Made by a program: the position numbers and the translations under genes
The notes under the pieces: model-generated
What the model was told of the DNA's origin: nothing
What the model saw: the letters and a program-made list of their open reading frames with translations, nothing else
Database searches by the model: none
In this document: positions 1 through 8,364 of the stretch, one piece after another
Position numbering within the stretch: the first letter of the stretch is position 1
Layout: every line of letters begins with the position of its first letter
NCBI GenBank assembly: GCA_046155505.1
Contig: JBJXFK010000208.1
Location: 1-32,401, forward strand
DNA from: JBJXFK01 sp046155505
GTDB taxonomy: Bacteria > Planctomycetota > Phycisphaerae > UBA1845 > Fen-1342
Direction: 5' to 3'
Length of the DNA: 32,401 nucleotides

Positions 1-213
1 GCCAAGGCCCCCGTCGCCGGCAAGTCCGCCGACGGCAGTTGGTCGTGGAAGAACAACACGATGGTGTTCGAAGTGAAGAACCAGACGCTCGGCGACCAAC
101 TCGTCGGCATCGTGCCGGAACGCAGCGCCGGCGTGGCCGTCGGCGTCGAACCGCCGACGCTGGTGGTCACCGACGGCTCGGGCCTGTCGGCGAAGTTCAA
201 TAAGGCACCGTAG
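1..213 (+). CDS. C-terminal end of an unidentified protein
   Basis: An open frame runs in from the left edge and stops at TAG 211-213, giving 70 residues with no start in the window. The peptide is rich in Gly, Val and Lys and reads like alternating beta strands (TMVFEVKN, GIVPERSAGVAVGVEPPTLVV). There are no membrane segments or cysteines. The codon use is high-GC, like the neighbours. I do not recognise a family; an extracellular or periplasmic beta-rich domain is only a guess. Confidence 0.6.
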   Translation, partial: AKAPVAGKSADGSWSWKNNTMVFEVKNQTLGDQLVGIVPERSAGVAVGVEPPTLVVTDGSGLSAKFNKAP

Positions 214-296
214 CGGTTCGCCGAGCGCGTAGCGATCGGGCGTCCGTGCCCAGCGGCGGCTCAAGCACGCAACCGGCGCGCGAACCGTGCCAAACA

Positions 297-342
297 CGCA
301 AGCTAGGTCTTCGCGCGGTCGCGAACGAAAACCTAGCTTGCG
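297..342. repeat. Long palindrome, copy 1 (terminator/REP-like)
   Basis: CGCAAGCTAGG (297-307) is perfectly complementary to CCTAGCTTGCG (332-342) across a 24-base loop. The right side continues with the CGTCGGGCTCGG flank (343-354) that is also found in copy 2 at 9066-9135. It lies between the end of the partial gene and the end of the convergent vWA gene, so it could terminate transcription from either side. Confidence 0.75.
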
Positions 343-391
343 CGTCGGGCTCGGTTTGAGTTCAGACCGACCCGTTGCTACATCGTCCCGC

Positions 392-2584
392 TTACGGTGC
401 GGCCTTTTTCGCCTGCACGATCTCGTAGACCTTCTCGCCGAGCACCACCACCACTTGCTCGCCGATCGCCAGATAGCGAGCCGCGTCGGCGTGCTCCTTC
501 AGCAGCGCGAAATACGCATCGCTGAACGCCTCGATCTGAATTGGTTTGGCCTTGCGATCCCAGGCCGAATCGACGAATTGTTCTTTCACGACATCGAACA
601 GCTTTTCTCCGACGCGGCGTTGCGTGCTGGGATTGGCGTGAACCTCGAACTCGTCGTCGTCGCTCAAGCGACCGACCGCCGCCTGCGCCTTGAGCTGCTT
701 CGACTCACGCACCGCATCCGGCCCACTCGCCGCCGGCGCTGCGCGTCCGCCCCGCCCGCCAGCCCCGCGAGGCCCGCCCGCAACCTTATCTCCCGGCATC
801 ACGCCCGGTGCCATTCGGCGCACAAGCCGTTGCCCCGCGCCATCCTCGACCGCCACCGAACTCGTGTACGGCGTCACAATTCCAAATCGCTTCGCCAGTG
901 CGATGATCTCGTCTTTCACCTCGCCGCTGGCACCGTGTAGCCGCACCTGTTCGAGCAAGTACGCGACCTTGCGATTCGCCCAAAGCCGCGCGAGCGCGTC
1001 GCTGCCGCGCTGCGTCGCAGGGAACTTGCCCTCGACGGTGAACGTCTGCGTTTCGCCGCGTAGCTTGCCGTTGAGTCTGATCGCAAACGCCCCTTCGCTC
1101 GCATATCGCCCGATGACGAGCAACTCGCCGCCATGAAACAGGTCGGGCAGCGCGCCGGGATACACATCGGTCACCTTCAACCCGCCGAAATCGAGTTGCA
1201 AATCGGTCAGCACCGGATTCGCGATCCGCCCGACAAAACTGCTGAGCTTGATCTCCAGATTCTCACCTTCGACGCAGTAATCGCGCGATCCGCGATTCAG
1301 TTCGGCCAGTTTGTCCAGCAGATGCGTGTTCACGTCGCTGCCGACGCCCATCACGTGAAAGCGAATCCCCCGGCTATTTTTGCCCTTCACGTTGTCGAGA
1401 ATCGCCTCGGGCACCGTCACCTCGACCGTCGGCTGACCATCGGTCATGAACACGACCATGTACGGTCGCTTCTTATCCTTCGGATCGTCATTGATCGCCC
1501 GCAGCAGAGCGGCGTTGATATTCGTACCGCCCAGCGGCCGCAGCTCATCGGCGAATTTCATTGCTGCATCTTTCACCTCGCTCGACGCGACGATCAGCTC
1601 CTCGCGGAATGGCTTCACGTCGCTGCTGAAGGTGTAGATGTTGAAGCGATCTTCGGGGTTGAGTGTTTGGATGCAGAATTGCAGCGCCTTGCGAGCCTGC
1701 GCGATCTTGTCGCCCGCCATGCTGCCCGACGTGTCGAACACAAACGCGATGTCCTTGGGCTGCACCTGCTCGCGCTTGGTCTCGATCGGCGGCGCGATCC
1801 GCAACATGAAATATCCCGGCTCGCCCGCGCCTCGCGCCGTCAGGAGCAACATGCCGAGTGGGTTGTTTTCGCGTTTGTAATAGAGCTGAAAGTCGCGATC
1901 GGGCCGCGCGTTCGTCTGCTCAAACGTCGCGATCGCGTCGCGCTGCGACGGGCGTTGGATGGAGCAGGCGTGCGTCGGGCAATAGACGCTGGTCAGCGGC
2001 AATTGTCCGCCGAGCTTTACGTTGATACTGATCTCGGCGGTCGGGGCGTGGGCCTGCGACAGCACGCGGAGCGGGTGAGAAAACTCACCGACGCCCCCGG
2101 TTTCGCTGAGCGTTTGCGAGTAGGTCAGCTTGATCTCGACCATTCCGCCCGCGGGGATGGGGGCCATGCTGGCCTGATAGAGACGGTTGCCGACGAATTC
2201 GAGCAGGGCTGGGTCGCGCGTCTGGCGGACGATTCGCTCATACATCTCGCGCGCCTTGTCGCGTTCGAGCACCTCGCCGGTCAGCGTCTGGCCGGCCATC
2301 GTCATCGAGAAGTCGCCGACCGCGGCTCCATCGGGCAGCGGGAACACGAACGTGCCTTCGATGACGCGATTGAGCGGGTTGACGAAGGATTGCGACACGG
2401 TCGTATGGGCCACGCCGTCTACGATGTCGGCGTTTACGCGCAGATATCGCACTTCGAGCGGCAACGTCGTTATTCCGCCACGAAATCGCGGATCGCGAAT
2501 CGGCTCGGGGGTGACGATCAATCCCTGGCCCAGCGCAGTAACGCAGACAAGCAGGTTGGCGAGCAATGCAAAGCGGGCGTGCAT
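392..2584 (-). CDS. Secreted VIT and von Willebrand factor A domain protein
   Basis: A 730-residue protein with an N-terminal signal peptide (MHARFALLANLLVCVTALG), a VIT (vault/inter-alpha-trypsin) domain at about residues 25-155 and a vWA domain at about 280-450. The vWA metal site (MIDAS) is complete: D-T-S-G-S near 284, the GGTN threonine near 354 and T-D-G near 382. It should therefore bind a divalent metal and act as a protein-interaction or adhesion module outside the cytoplasm. The C-terminal 150 residues are Gly/Arg/Ala rich and then charged. I chose ATG at 2584 because AGGAGA sits 5 bases upstream and it opens directly on the signal peptide; a start at 2629 would add 15 untypical residues. 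This VIT-vWA architecture is common in planctomycetes. The exact ligand is unknown. Confidence 0.9.
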   Translation of the reverse strand: MHARFALLANLLVCVTALGQGLIVTPEPIRDPRFRGGITTLPLEVRYLRVNADIVDGVAHTTVSQSFVNPLNRVIEGTFVFPLPDGAAVGDFSMTMAGQTLTGEVLERDKAREMYERIVRQTRDPALLEFVGNRLYQASMAPIPAGGMVEIKLTYSQTLSETGGVGEFSHPLRVLSQAHAPTAEISINVKLGGQLPLTSVYCPTHACSIQRPSQRDAIATFEQTNARPDRDFQLYYKRENNPLGMLLLTARGAGEPGYFMLRIAPPIETKREQVQPKDIAFVFDTSGSMAGDKIAQARKALQFCIQTLNPEDRFNIYTFSSDVKPFREELIVASSEVKDAAMKFADELRPLGGTNINAALLRAINDDPKDKKRPYMVVFMTDGQPTVEVTVPEAILDNVKGKNSRGIRFHVMGVGSDVNTHLLDKLAELNRGSRDYCVEGENLEIKLSSFVGRIANPVLTDLQLDFGGLKVTDVYPGALPDLFHGGELLVIGRYASEGAFAIRLNGKLRGETQTFTVEGKFPATQRGSDALARLWANRKVAYLLEQVRLHGASGEVKDEIIALAKRFGIVTPYTSSVAVEDGAGQRLVRRMAPGVMPGDKVAGGPRGAGGRGGRAAPAASGPDAVRESKQLKAQAAVGRLSDDDEFEVHANPSTQRRVGEKLFDVVKEQFVDSAWDRKAKPIQIEAFSDAYFALLKEHADAARYLAIGEQVVVVLGEKVYEIVQAKKAAP

Positions 2585-2664
2585 ATCGGTCTCCTGTTCG
2601 GTTGGACGGCAGCAGGTTGGACGCGGCAACCAGCCGGCGAGTTCCCGCGTCGTTTCGAAGTGAC

Positions 2665-2832
2665 AAATGCGAAGTGCGAAATTGAAAGGCCGAACGTCAA
2701 AGGTCGAAGGCCGAACTGAAACCAGCCGGCGTCGTCACGCGCATTCGACCCTTCGCATTCGGCCTTGCGTTTCCGCGTTGCGATTGGGCCTTCATCCTTC
2801 GGTCTTCGGCATTGCACCTTCGGCCTTTTCCG
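2665..2832. repeat. Heptamer-phased degenerate repeats, two opposed arrays
   Basis: From 2665 to 2720 eight consecutive 7-base units all begin with AA (AAATGCG, AAGTGCG, ... AAGGCCG). From 2784 to 2832 seven consecutive units all begin with TT (TTGGGCC, TTCATCC, TTCGGTC ... TTTTCCG), with looser TTCGGCC-like units back to about 2744. The second array is the reverse complement type of the first, so the pair could fold on itself. It fills the gap between the divergent vWA (start 2584) and M42 (start 2920) genes. Confidence 0.75.
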
Positions 2833-2919
2833 CGGCTACACTGTTCGCCTCATTGCGGCATCGTCGGCACGGTCGCGCTTCCTTGCCGGCCCAATAACTT
2901 AGAACGGAGCGATCCAACC

Positions 2920-3996
2920 ATGAACGGTTCCACGAACTTCGGCGAATTCGAACTCCTGCGCAAGCTCACCGAAACGCCCGGCATTTCCGGGCGCGAGGAA
3001 CGCGTGCGCGACCTGATCATCGCCGAGACGCAGGGCCTGTGGGACGAATCACGCGTCGACCCGATGGGCAACCTCATCTGCCTCAAACGTGCAACCGCGA
3101 AGCCGGCCAAAGGTAAGAAGGGCGACGCCGCTGCGCCGCAAAAGGTCATGCTCGCCTGCCACACCGACGAGATCGGCTTCTATGTCCGCTTCATCGACGA
3201 AGATGGGCATCTGCGCATCCAGAACGTCGGCGGCTTCGATACGCGAAATCTGTTCGCAAGGCGCGTGCTGGTGCAAGGTCGCAAAGACCTGATCGGCGTG
3301 CTCAACCCCGGCGGTCGCCCGGTACACATCGCCACCGACGAAGACAAGAAAAAGATGCCCGAGATCAAGGACTTTTACGTCGATCTGTTCATGCCCGCGG
3401 CCCAAGTGCGCAAGCTGGTCGAAATCGGCGATCCCATCTCGTTGCACCAAACAACAGAAATGATCGGCGACTCGATCAGCGGCAAGGCGATGGACAATCG
3501 CATCGCGTCGTGGGTCGCGATCAACGCGATACGCAAGGCCGGCGCGAACCTCAAATATGACGTGTGCTTTGCCGCGTGCGTACAGGAAGAGGTCGGCCTG
3601 CGCGGTGCCGGCACCGCAGCGTACGGCATTCAGCCGGACATCGGTATTGCGATTGACGTGACTCTGGCCTGCGACACGCCCGGCGTCAACGAGGATGAGC
3701 GCATCACCACGTTTGGCGGCGGAGCGGCAATCAAGGTGATGGACAGCGCCAGCATCAGCCACCGCGGCTTGTTCGAAGAGTTCGTCCGCATCGCCCGCGA
3801 CAAGAAAATCCAGCATCAACTCGAAGTGCTGCCCCGCGGCGGCACCGACGCTGGCGCGATACAGCGCAGCCGAGCGGGAAACAAGTCGATCACACTCAGC
3901 GTGCCGACGCGGTACATCCACACCGTGACCGAGTCGGTGCATCGCAAGGACGCCAAGGCTGCGGTGGATTTGCTGGCGGCGTACTTGAGTGCGTGA
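2920..3996 (+). CDS. M42 family metallo-aminopeptidase
   Basis: A 358-residue cytosolic peptidase of the M42 (glutamyl aminopeptidase / PepA / FrvX) family, which removes N-terminal residues from peptides using two zinc or cobalt ions, usually as a dodecamer. Metal and catalytic residues are all present: H in ACHTDEIGF (the H-x-D site), D in KAMDNRI, the EE pair in VQEEVGLRGAG, D in IAIDVT, and the last His in RYIHTVTE. A Lys/Ala-rich insertion (about residues 49-63) lies just before the first metal motif and is probably a surface loop. ATG 2920 has GGAG 9-10 bases upstream and matches the family N-terminus; the upstream in-frame extension to 2812 runs into the heptamer array and is not coding. 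Confidence 0.93.
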   Translation: MNGSTNFGEFELLRKLTETPGISGREERVRDLIIAETQGLWDESRVDPMGNLICLKRATAKPAKGKKGDAAAPQKVMLACHTDEIGFYVRFIDEDGHLRIQNVGGFDTRNLFARRVLVQGRKDLIGVLNPGGRPVHIATDEDKKKMPEIKDFYVDLFMPAAQVRKLVEIGDPISLHQTTEMIGDSISGKAMDNRIASWVAINAIRKAGANLKYDVCFAACVQEEVGLRGAGTAAYGIQPDIGIAIDVTLACDTPGVNEDERITTFGGGAAIKVMDSASISHRGLFEEFVRIARDKKIQHQLEVLPRGGTDAGAIQRSRAGNKSITLSVPTRYIHTVTESVHRKDAKAAVDLLAAYLSA

Positions 3997-4089
3997 GTGC
4001 GATCCGGTCGCAACTTGGTGCGGCTGTCAGCGGGATAGAGTCGACGACTGCGGTGCTGAGAGTCTCGCCGACGCGGAACCGCGGCCGGG

Positions 4090-6087
4090 GTGTCGAACGG
4101 CTCAACAAAGACCTCCCGCTCACCGAAGTCGCCCGACGCATGGCGAAAGGCGGCGACGGTGATAGCATTCACGGTCGTGTCCAGCTCTCCTGCACAAACC
4201 GACGACAGTGCCCTGCGCGGCGAAGTCAGTGCCGAGTCGCCCTCGGCGGGCGATGCATCGGCGCTGCTGCCGCCGGCTCCGCGAACAGAGATTGTCGATG
4301 TCTGGTCGCGCACCGAGCCGAAGTACCGCATCCGCGCGATCGTGATGCTGATCGCCAATTTCCTGCTGTTTTGCGGGCTGTGCGTGTTTACGTACTGGCT
4401 CAATCGCGTGCGCATGTTCGATTTTTCGCTGGAGAGCTACCTCGCGCCGGCGCGGTTCTGGGTGCAGTCGCCGAACCTGACCGATTTCATTTTGTACCCG
4501 ATCAACGTGACGCGCTTGCCCGAGCATGCCGCCGTGCTCGGCCTGCTCATCGCATCGATGGTCGCGGTGCCGATTCTGATCGCGATTTTGTATCGATTTC
4601 CATTCTCGCTGCCGTTCATCGCGGCGGTGCTGGTGTTCGCGCATCTGCCGTGGATGACGCTGACATTGCTCGCAAGTTGCGTGCTGGCGTCGGTGCGGCC
4701 GTTTCGGATGAAATTTCGATTCGGCTCGGCGCTGGTCGGGCTGCTGCCGGTCGTGCTGTATTTGTATCTATCGACCGGCGGGAATGCGCTGCTCGACGAA
4801 GCGTCGCCGACGCAGCGATTGCTGCTCATGGCACCGTGGGTGCTGGCGATCATCGCGGCGGCGACGATGTGCGGCGTGGTGCTGCTCGCGTCGTGGATTG
4901 TGAACTATCGCCCGGGCGTGGTCGCGCCGGTCGTGGCGGTCATGTTTGCGACGCCGGTGATTTTGTTCCACGCGCGGGTCGGCATGGACGAGTTGAAGTA
5001 TCGCGCGCTGGAGCAGCGCTGCGGCCCGCGCTCGCCGCTGTTTCAGCCGGTGCAGGATTTGGAGCCGGAGCTGCGCGAGCTGGTGGCGCGTTTTGCGAAC
5101 GACCCGGAATACACCGAGCGATATTGGGGCGACGTGCTGAGTGCGCTGGGTGGAAAGCCGGGCGCGATCAATCGCGCGGTGTGGCACTCGCTGCTGGTCG
5201 AGTTGATGGCCGATCGGGCCGAGGCTTTTGAAGAGACCAAGCGATTTATCGCCGACCATCCGATGAGTCGTTATGCGCCGAATGCACTGTTCCTACAAGC
5301 GCGCATCCTCGACACGCGTCTCGTGATGAACGAGGCGGTGCTGCCGCGCACGCGCGAGTTGTATGCCGACTTTCCGCATGTGCAGTCCGAGTCGCCGTGG
5401 CTGGCGATCTTGAATGGCCACGCGCGCTCACCGCTCGCGGTGGCGGCAGGGTATCGAGTGGCGCAGCTTCAGCTTCGGCGTGGGCAGATCGATGCGGCGC
5501 TGCAGTCGCTCGTTCGAGTGGCCGAAATTGCGGCTGCGATTCAGCTTGCCGTTGCGACGACGCAGCCGGCGCGGACGGACGATTATCTAAAGCAGTTGCC
5601 GCCCGAAGCGAGCCTCGACTTTCAGCCGTTGCCCTACGTCGTCGATGCGCGGCGACTGGCCGACCTGATTCGCTCCAACCGCGACGACGCCGAGTTCGAG
5701 AATCTGCCGCTGACGCAACTGGCCTGCCTCGATCCGCGGCGACCGGAGTATTTGCGCGAGCTGGGACGGCTGGAAGTGCGTTTTCGCGATGCGAAACTGG
5801 GCGACAACCTGCGGGTGCGCATGGCGATGGCCGAGTCTGATTTGGCGGCGCGGGCCGAGCAGTTGACGCAGCTCGTGGGTTCGCTGCGCGTGGGCGATGC
5901 GCTGCCCGAGGCGATGTTCCATCTCGCCGATCTCGAATTGCAGCGGAGCGGCGAGAACGCGCGCGAGCATCGCGAGCGCGGCGTCGCGCGGCTACGCGAG
6001 ATTGTCGAGCGTTTTCCCGAATCGGCCTGGGCGGATGACGCACGCGAACGGCTCGCTCGGCTTGGCGATGCTAAGATGATGTCATGA
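4090..6087 (+). CDS. Polytopic membrane protein with TPR-like C-terminal half
   Basis: Up to 665 residues. The N-terminal 80 residues are soluble and of doubtful extent: only GTG codons (4090, 4159) are available and neither has a clear ribosome site; 4159 has AAAGG about 10 bases upstream. Residues about 85-320 hold six or more hydrophobic helices (for example IVMLIANFLLFCGLCVF and LLLMAPWVLAIIAAATM). The remaining ~340 residues are helical, soluble, and resemble tetratricopeptide / YfiO-type repeats, for example AFEETKRFIADHPMS and ARLREIVERFPESAWADDA. Such a layout suggests a membrane-anchored scaffold, but I cannot name a family. The stop codon overlaps the start of ubiX in an ATGA, so the two are probably translated together. 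Confidence 0.75.
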   Translation: MSNGSTKTSRSPKSPDAWRKAATVIAFTVVSSSPAQTDDSALRGEVSAESPSAGDASALLPPAPRTEIVDVWSRTEPKYRIRAIVMLIANFLLFCGLCVFTYWLNRVRMFDFSLESYLAPARFWVQSPNLTDFILYPINVTRLPEHAAVLGLLIASMVAVPILIAILYRFPFSLPFIAAVLVFAHLPWMTLTLLASCVLASVRPFRMKFRFGSALVGLLPVVLYLYLSTGGNALLDEASPTQRLLLMAPWVLAIIAAATMCGVVLLASWIVNYRPGVVAPVVAVMFATPVILFHARVGMDELKYRALEQRCGPRSPLFQPVQDLEPELRELVARFANDPEYTERYWGDVLSALGGKPGAINRAVWHSLLVELMADRAEAFEETKRFIADHPMSRYAPNALFLQARILDTRLVMNEAVLPRTRELYADFPHVQSESPWLAILNGHARSPLAVAAGYRVAQLQLRRGQIDAALQSLVRVAEIAAAIQLAVATTQPARTDDYLKQLPPEASLDFQPLPYVVDARRLADLIRSNRDDAEFENLPLTQLACLDPRRPEYLRELGRLEVRFRDAKLGDNLRVRMAMAESDLAARAEQLTQLVGSLRVGDALPEAMFHLADLELQRSGENAREHRERGVARLREIVERFPESAWADDARERLARLGDAKMMS

Positions 6088-6698
6088 AGCAGCTCATCCT
6101 TGGAATCAGCGGCGCGAGCGGCATGCCCTATGCCAAGCGGCTCGCGGAGTGTCTCGCCGGATATGACCTGCATCTGCATCTGGTCGTCTCGCCGCCGGCG
6201 CGCGAGGTGATGGCCGACGAACTGGGCATCAAACGCGTCACGATCGAAGCACTCGTCGGGCGCGCGGCGGAAAATGTGACGCTCTATTCGCCACGCGACA
6301 TCGGCGCGCGGATTGCGAGCGGGTCGTTTCTCACCGACGGCATGGTGATCTGTCCGTGCAGCAGCCACACGCTGGCGGCGGTGGCGAACGGGCTGGCCGA
6401 CAACCTGATGACTCGTGCGGCGCTGGTGACGATGAAAGAATCGCGTCGGCTGATCCTCGTGCCGCGTGAGATGCCGCTGAGCGCGATCGAGATTGAGAAT
6501 ATGTTGAAGCTCAGTCGTGCGGGTGTTGTGATCTGTCCCGCGTGTCCGGGGTTCTACATGAAGCCGACGCGGGTTGAGGAGATCGTGGACTTCGTGGTCG
6601 GGCGCGTGCTGGATTTGCTGCAACTGCCGCACGATTTGCGGACGCGCTGGAACCCGGACAGTGCCGAGGGGCCACGGGGGACGCCGAGGGAGAATTGA
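6084..6698 (+). CDS. ubiX: UbiX-family flavin prenyltransferase
   Basis: A 204-residue member of the UbiX/Pad1 family, which joins dimethylallyl phosphate to reduced FMN to make prenyl-FMN, the cofactor of UbiD-type decarboxylases (ubiquinone or menaquinone pathways, aromatic acid metabolism). It shows the N-terminal FMN-binding motif LGISGASGMPYAKRL, the central CPCSSHTLAAVANGLADNL segment, and the family's C-terminal ESRRLILVPREMPLS and PACPGFYMKP motifs. The length is normal. The ATG overlaps the TGA of the upstream membrane/TPR gene (ATGA), implying coupled translation. No ubiD partner lies in the window. Confidence 0.94.
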   Translation: MKQLILGISGASGMPYAKRLAECLAGYDLHLHLVVSPPAREVMADELGIKRVTIEALVGRAAENVTLYSPRDIGARIASGSFLTDGMVICPCSSHTLAAVANGLADNLMTRAALVTMKESRRLILVPREMPLSAIEIENMLKLSRAGVVICPACPGFYMKPTRVEEIVDFVVGRVLDLLQLPHDLRTRWNPDSAEGPRGTPREN

Positions 6699-6708
6699 AG
6701 AATTGAGC

Positions 6709-6744
6709 CACAGAGGTCACTGAGGGCACAGAGGAAATACTGAG
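6709..6744. repeat. Nonamer array (CACAGAGGN)
   Basis: Four consecutive 9-base units follow the ubiX stop: CACAGAGGT, CACTGAGGG, CACAGAGGA and the looser AATACTGAG. GAATTGAA/GAATTGAG doublets precede it (6692-6706). From memory, similar CACAGAGG strings are scattered in intergenic DNA of several environmental phyla; I cannot check that here. It sits between the convergent ubiX and ThiF-like genes. Confidence 0.6.
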
Positions 6745-6808
6745 AATTGCGTGTATTCGTGCGGAAGTCAGACGGCACCAGGTCGGCGCTCGGCCATCGA
6801 GAGAGCGG

Positions 6809-7858
6809 CTACGTTCCGATGTATTTCGCATAGATCGCACGGGCGGCGGTTACGTCGCTAGTGCCTTTGATGATCGCGCGGCCGTCGCGGAAGAGCGTGA
6901 TGGCGTGCTCGTCGATCGTCACCTTCAGCATGAATTCGTTTGTCACCGGTCGCCAGCGCGACAAGCGCGCCGCAATCGATTTGAAATCGACGACCGAATC
7001 GCCGCCGGGGCTGATCTGCACGGCGTTGCGACCGCAGAGCGTGGTCGAGCCGGCGGTGCGTTCGCCGGCGAGGAAGTCGAATTTCCTTTCTGCACAGCAG
7101 CGGCAGTCCGGTCGCGCGGCACCGACATCGACCAGCCGCACGCGGCCGCTCCAGGCGTCGATGGTCATCAGACTGCGAATCACATCGTCGGTGCGGCCGC
7201 AAAGCAGCTTGAGTGCTTCCTGCGCCTGAAAGCTGGCGACAATATTGACGATTGGCGAGAGCACGCCGACGGTGTCGCACGTTTCGCCTGCGCCCGGCGG
7301 CGGCGGCTCGTCCCAGACGCAGCGCAGACACGCCGTCTTGCCGGGGATGATCGCCATAACCAACCCGTCGGCGGCGACGCACGCTCCATAAACCCACGGC
7401 ACGTTGAGCTTCACCGCGAGGTCATTGATCAGATAGCGCGTCTCCAGATTGTCGGTGCCGTCGAGCAGCAGATCGACATCGCCGCACAGTCGCTCGATGT
7501 TCGCACTGCTAATGTCTTCGACAACCGGTTCGACCTCGACGGCGGAGTTCACGCGGTGCAACTTGCGGGCGGCAGCTTCGGCCTTGGGCAAATTCGCGGC
7601 GATGTCGGATTCGTCGAAAAGCACCTGGCGCTGCAAGTTGTCGATTTCGATGAAATCGCGGTCGATGATGCGGGTGAAGCCGACGCCGGCGCGAACGAGC
7701 GTATTGGCCAGTACGGTGCCGAGCGCCCCGCAACCGACGAGCGCGACACGGGCAAGATTGATGCTTTTTTGCCCGCGCGGACCGATCTTGTCGAACAGCA
7801 CCTGGCGGCTGTAGCGCTGCAGCGCGGGGTCGAGTGTGTCGCCGTCGTTCCAGGCCAT
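6809..7858 (-). CDS. ThiF/MoeB-type E1-like adenylyltransferase
   Basis: A 349-residue E1-like enzyme that adenylates the C-terminal Gly of a small sulfur carrier (MoaD/ThiS type) for molybdopterin or thiamine synthesis. It shows the ATP-binding VGCGALGTVLANTL, the IDRDFIEIDNLQRQVLF segment, DGTDNLETRY, the GETCDTVG cysteine, and two zinc Cys pairs (CLRC and CRCC). The last ~85 residues (from about TTLCGRNAVQI) replace the rhodanese domain often found here; this TLCGRNAVQI tail occurs in other stand-alone ThiF proteins. I chose ATG 7858 rather than the longer open frame to 8026: it has AGAGGA 10-11 bases upstream, starts the conserved region (RYSRQVLFDKIG) and overlaps the upstream gene's stop by one base. 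Whether it serves MoaD or ThiS cannot be told. Confidence 0.92.
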   Translation of the reverse strand: MAWNDGDTLDPALQRYSRQVLFDKIGPRGQKSINLARVALVGCGALGTVLANTLVRAGVGFTRIIDRDFIEIDNLQRQVLFDESDIAANLPKAEAAARKLHRVNSAVEVEPVVEDISSANIERLCGDVDLLLDGTDNLETRYLINDLAVKLNVPWVYGACVAADGLVMAIIPGKTACLRCVWDEPPPPGAGETCDTVGVLSPIVNIVASFQAQEALKLLCGRTDDVIRSLMTIDAWSGRVRLVDVGAARPDCRCCAERKFDFLAGERTAGSTTLCGRNAVQISPGGDSVVDFKSIAARLSRWRPVTNEFMLKVTIDEHAITLFRDGRAIIKGTSDVTAARAIYAKYIGT

Positions 7859-8298
7859 CAGCGGTGTGTCCTCTTGACCGCGAGCCACGCGCCGCGGACC
7901 GCGCCGAGGTTGAGCAGGCCGAAGAGCATGATGAGAATCCAATCGCCGTCGTTGTAAAGCAGCCAAGTGGTTGCGATCGCGAGGCACCCGAAAGCGGCGA
8001 TGACCGAGACGATCAGATTCACCCATTCTGACGCGGGGAGCCGCGCGAACGTCAGTCCGGCGACGATGAGCAGGCCGATGCCGACTGTGCGGGCCATCCA
8101 GGTGAAGCCGTGTACCGACAGTGCATAGAACGGGGCGGCGTCGGCTGTGGGCGTATAGGAACGATAGAAGCCAAAGTAGAGGAAGACGACGGCGCTGATG
8201 ATGGTGAGCAGCATCGGCTCGCCCACGGGGTCATAAGCGGGCGGGTATTGCGGCTGCTGTTGCGGAGCGGGCGGCGGTTGTTGCGGCGATTCAGCCAT
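7858..8298 (-). CDS. Small four-helix membrane protein
   Basis: A 146-residue protein with a Pro/Gln-rich cytoplasmic head (PQQPPPAPQQQPQYPP) followed by four hydrophobic helices (ISAVVFLYFGFY, GIGLLIVAGLTF, LIVSVIAAFGCLAIATTWL, WILIMLFGLLNLGAV). ATG 8298 has AGGA about 8 bases upstream and is preferred over a TTG two codons earlier. Its stop shares one base with the start of the ThiF-like gene (TGATG), so the two are almost certainly one operon. No family recognised; Pro/Gln-rich heads on small membrane proteins are common in planctomycetes. Confidence 0.82.
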   Translation of the reverse strand: MAESPQQPPPAPQQQPQYPPAYDPVGEPMLLTIISAVVFLYFGFYRSYTPTADAAPFYALSVHGFTWMARTVGIGLLIVAGLTFARLPASEWVNLIVSVIAAFGCLAIATTWLLYNDGDWILIMLFGLLNLGAVRGAWLAVKRTHR

Positions 8299-8364
8299 GA
8301 CCAATCCTCGTGAGGCAGGTTTGCGAATCGGAACGCGCTCGCTCGATCGGCGACGCTGCGATCG

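Noticed and set aside
1133..2719. 528-codon open frame on the plus strand opposite the vWA gene
   Set aside because: It is antisense to a gene with clear VIT and vWA motifs and a good ribosome site; the peptide is His/Arg/Leu rich without domain character, as expected for a GC-rich antisense frame.
3993..5231. 412-codon open frame overlapping the membrane/TPR gene in another frame
   Set aside because: Its peptide is Arg/Ala rich with no hydrophobic helices or motifs; the frame beginning 4090 has clear membrane helices and ends in coupling to ubiX.
5246..6632. Long minus-strand frames opposite the membrane/TPR and ubiX genes
   Set aside because: Low-complexity Arg/Ala/Ser peptides with no motifs; shadows of the plus-strand genes.
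6905..7957. 350-codon plus-strand frame opposite the ThiF-like gene
   Set aside because: The minus strand has all E1 motifs; the plus-strand peptide shows no family pattern.
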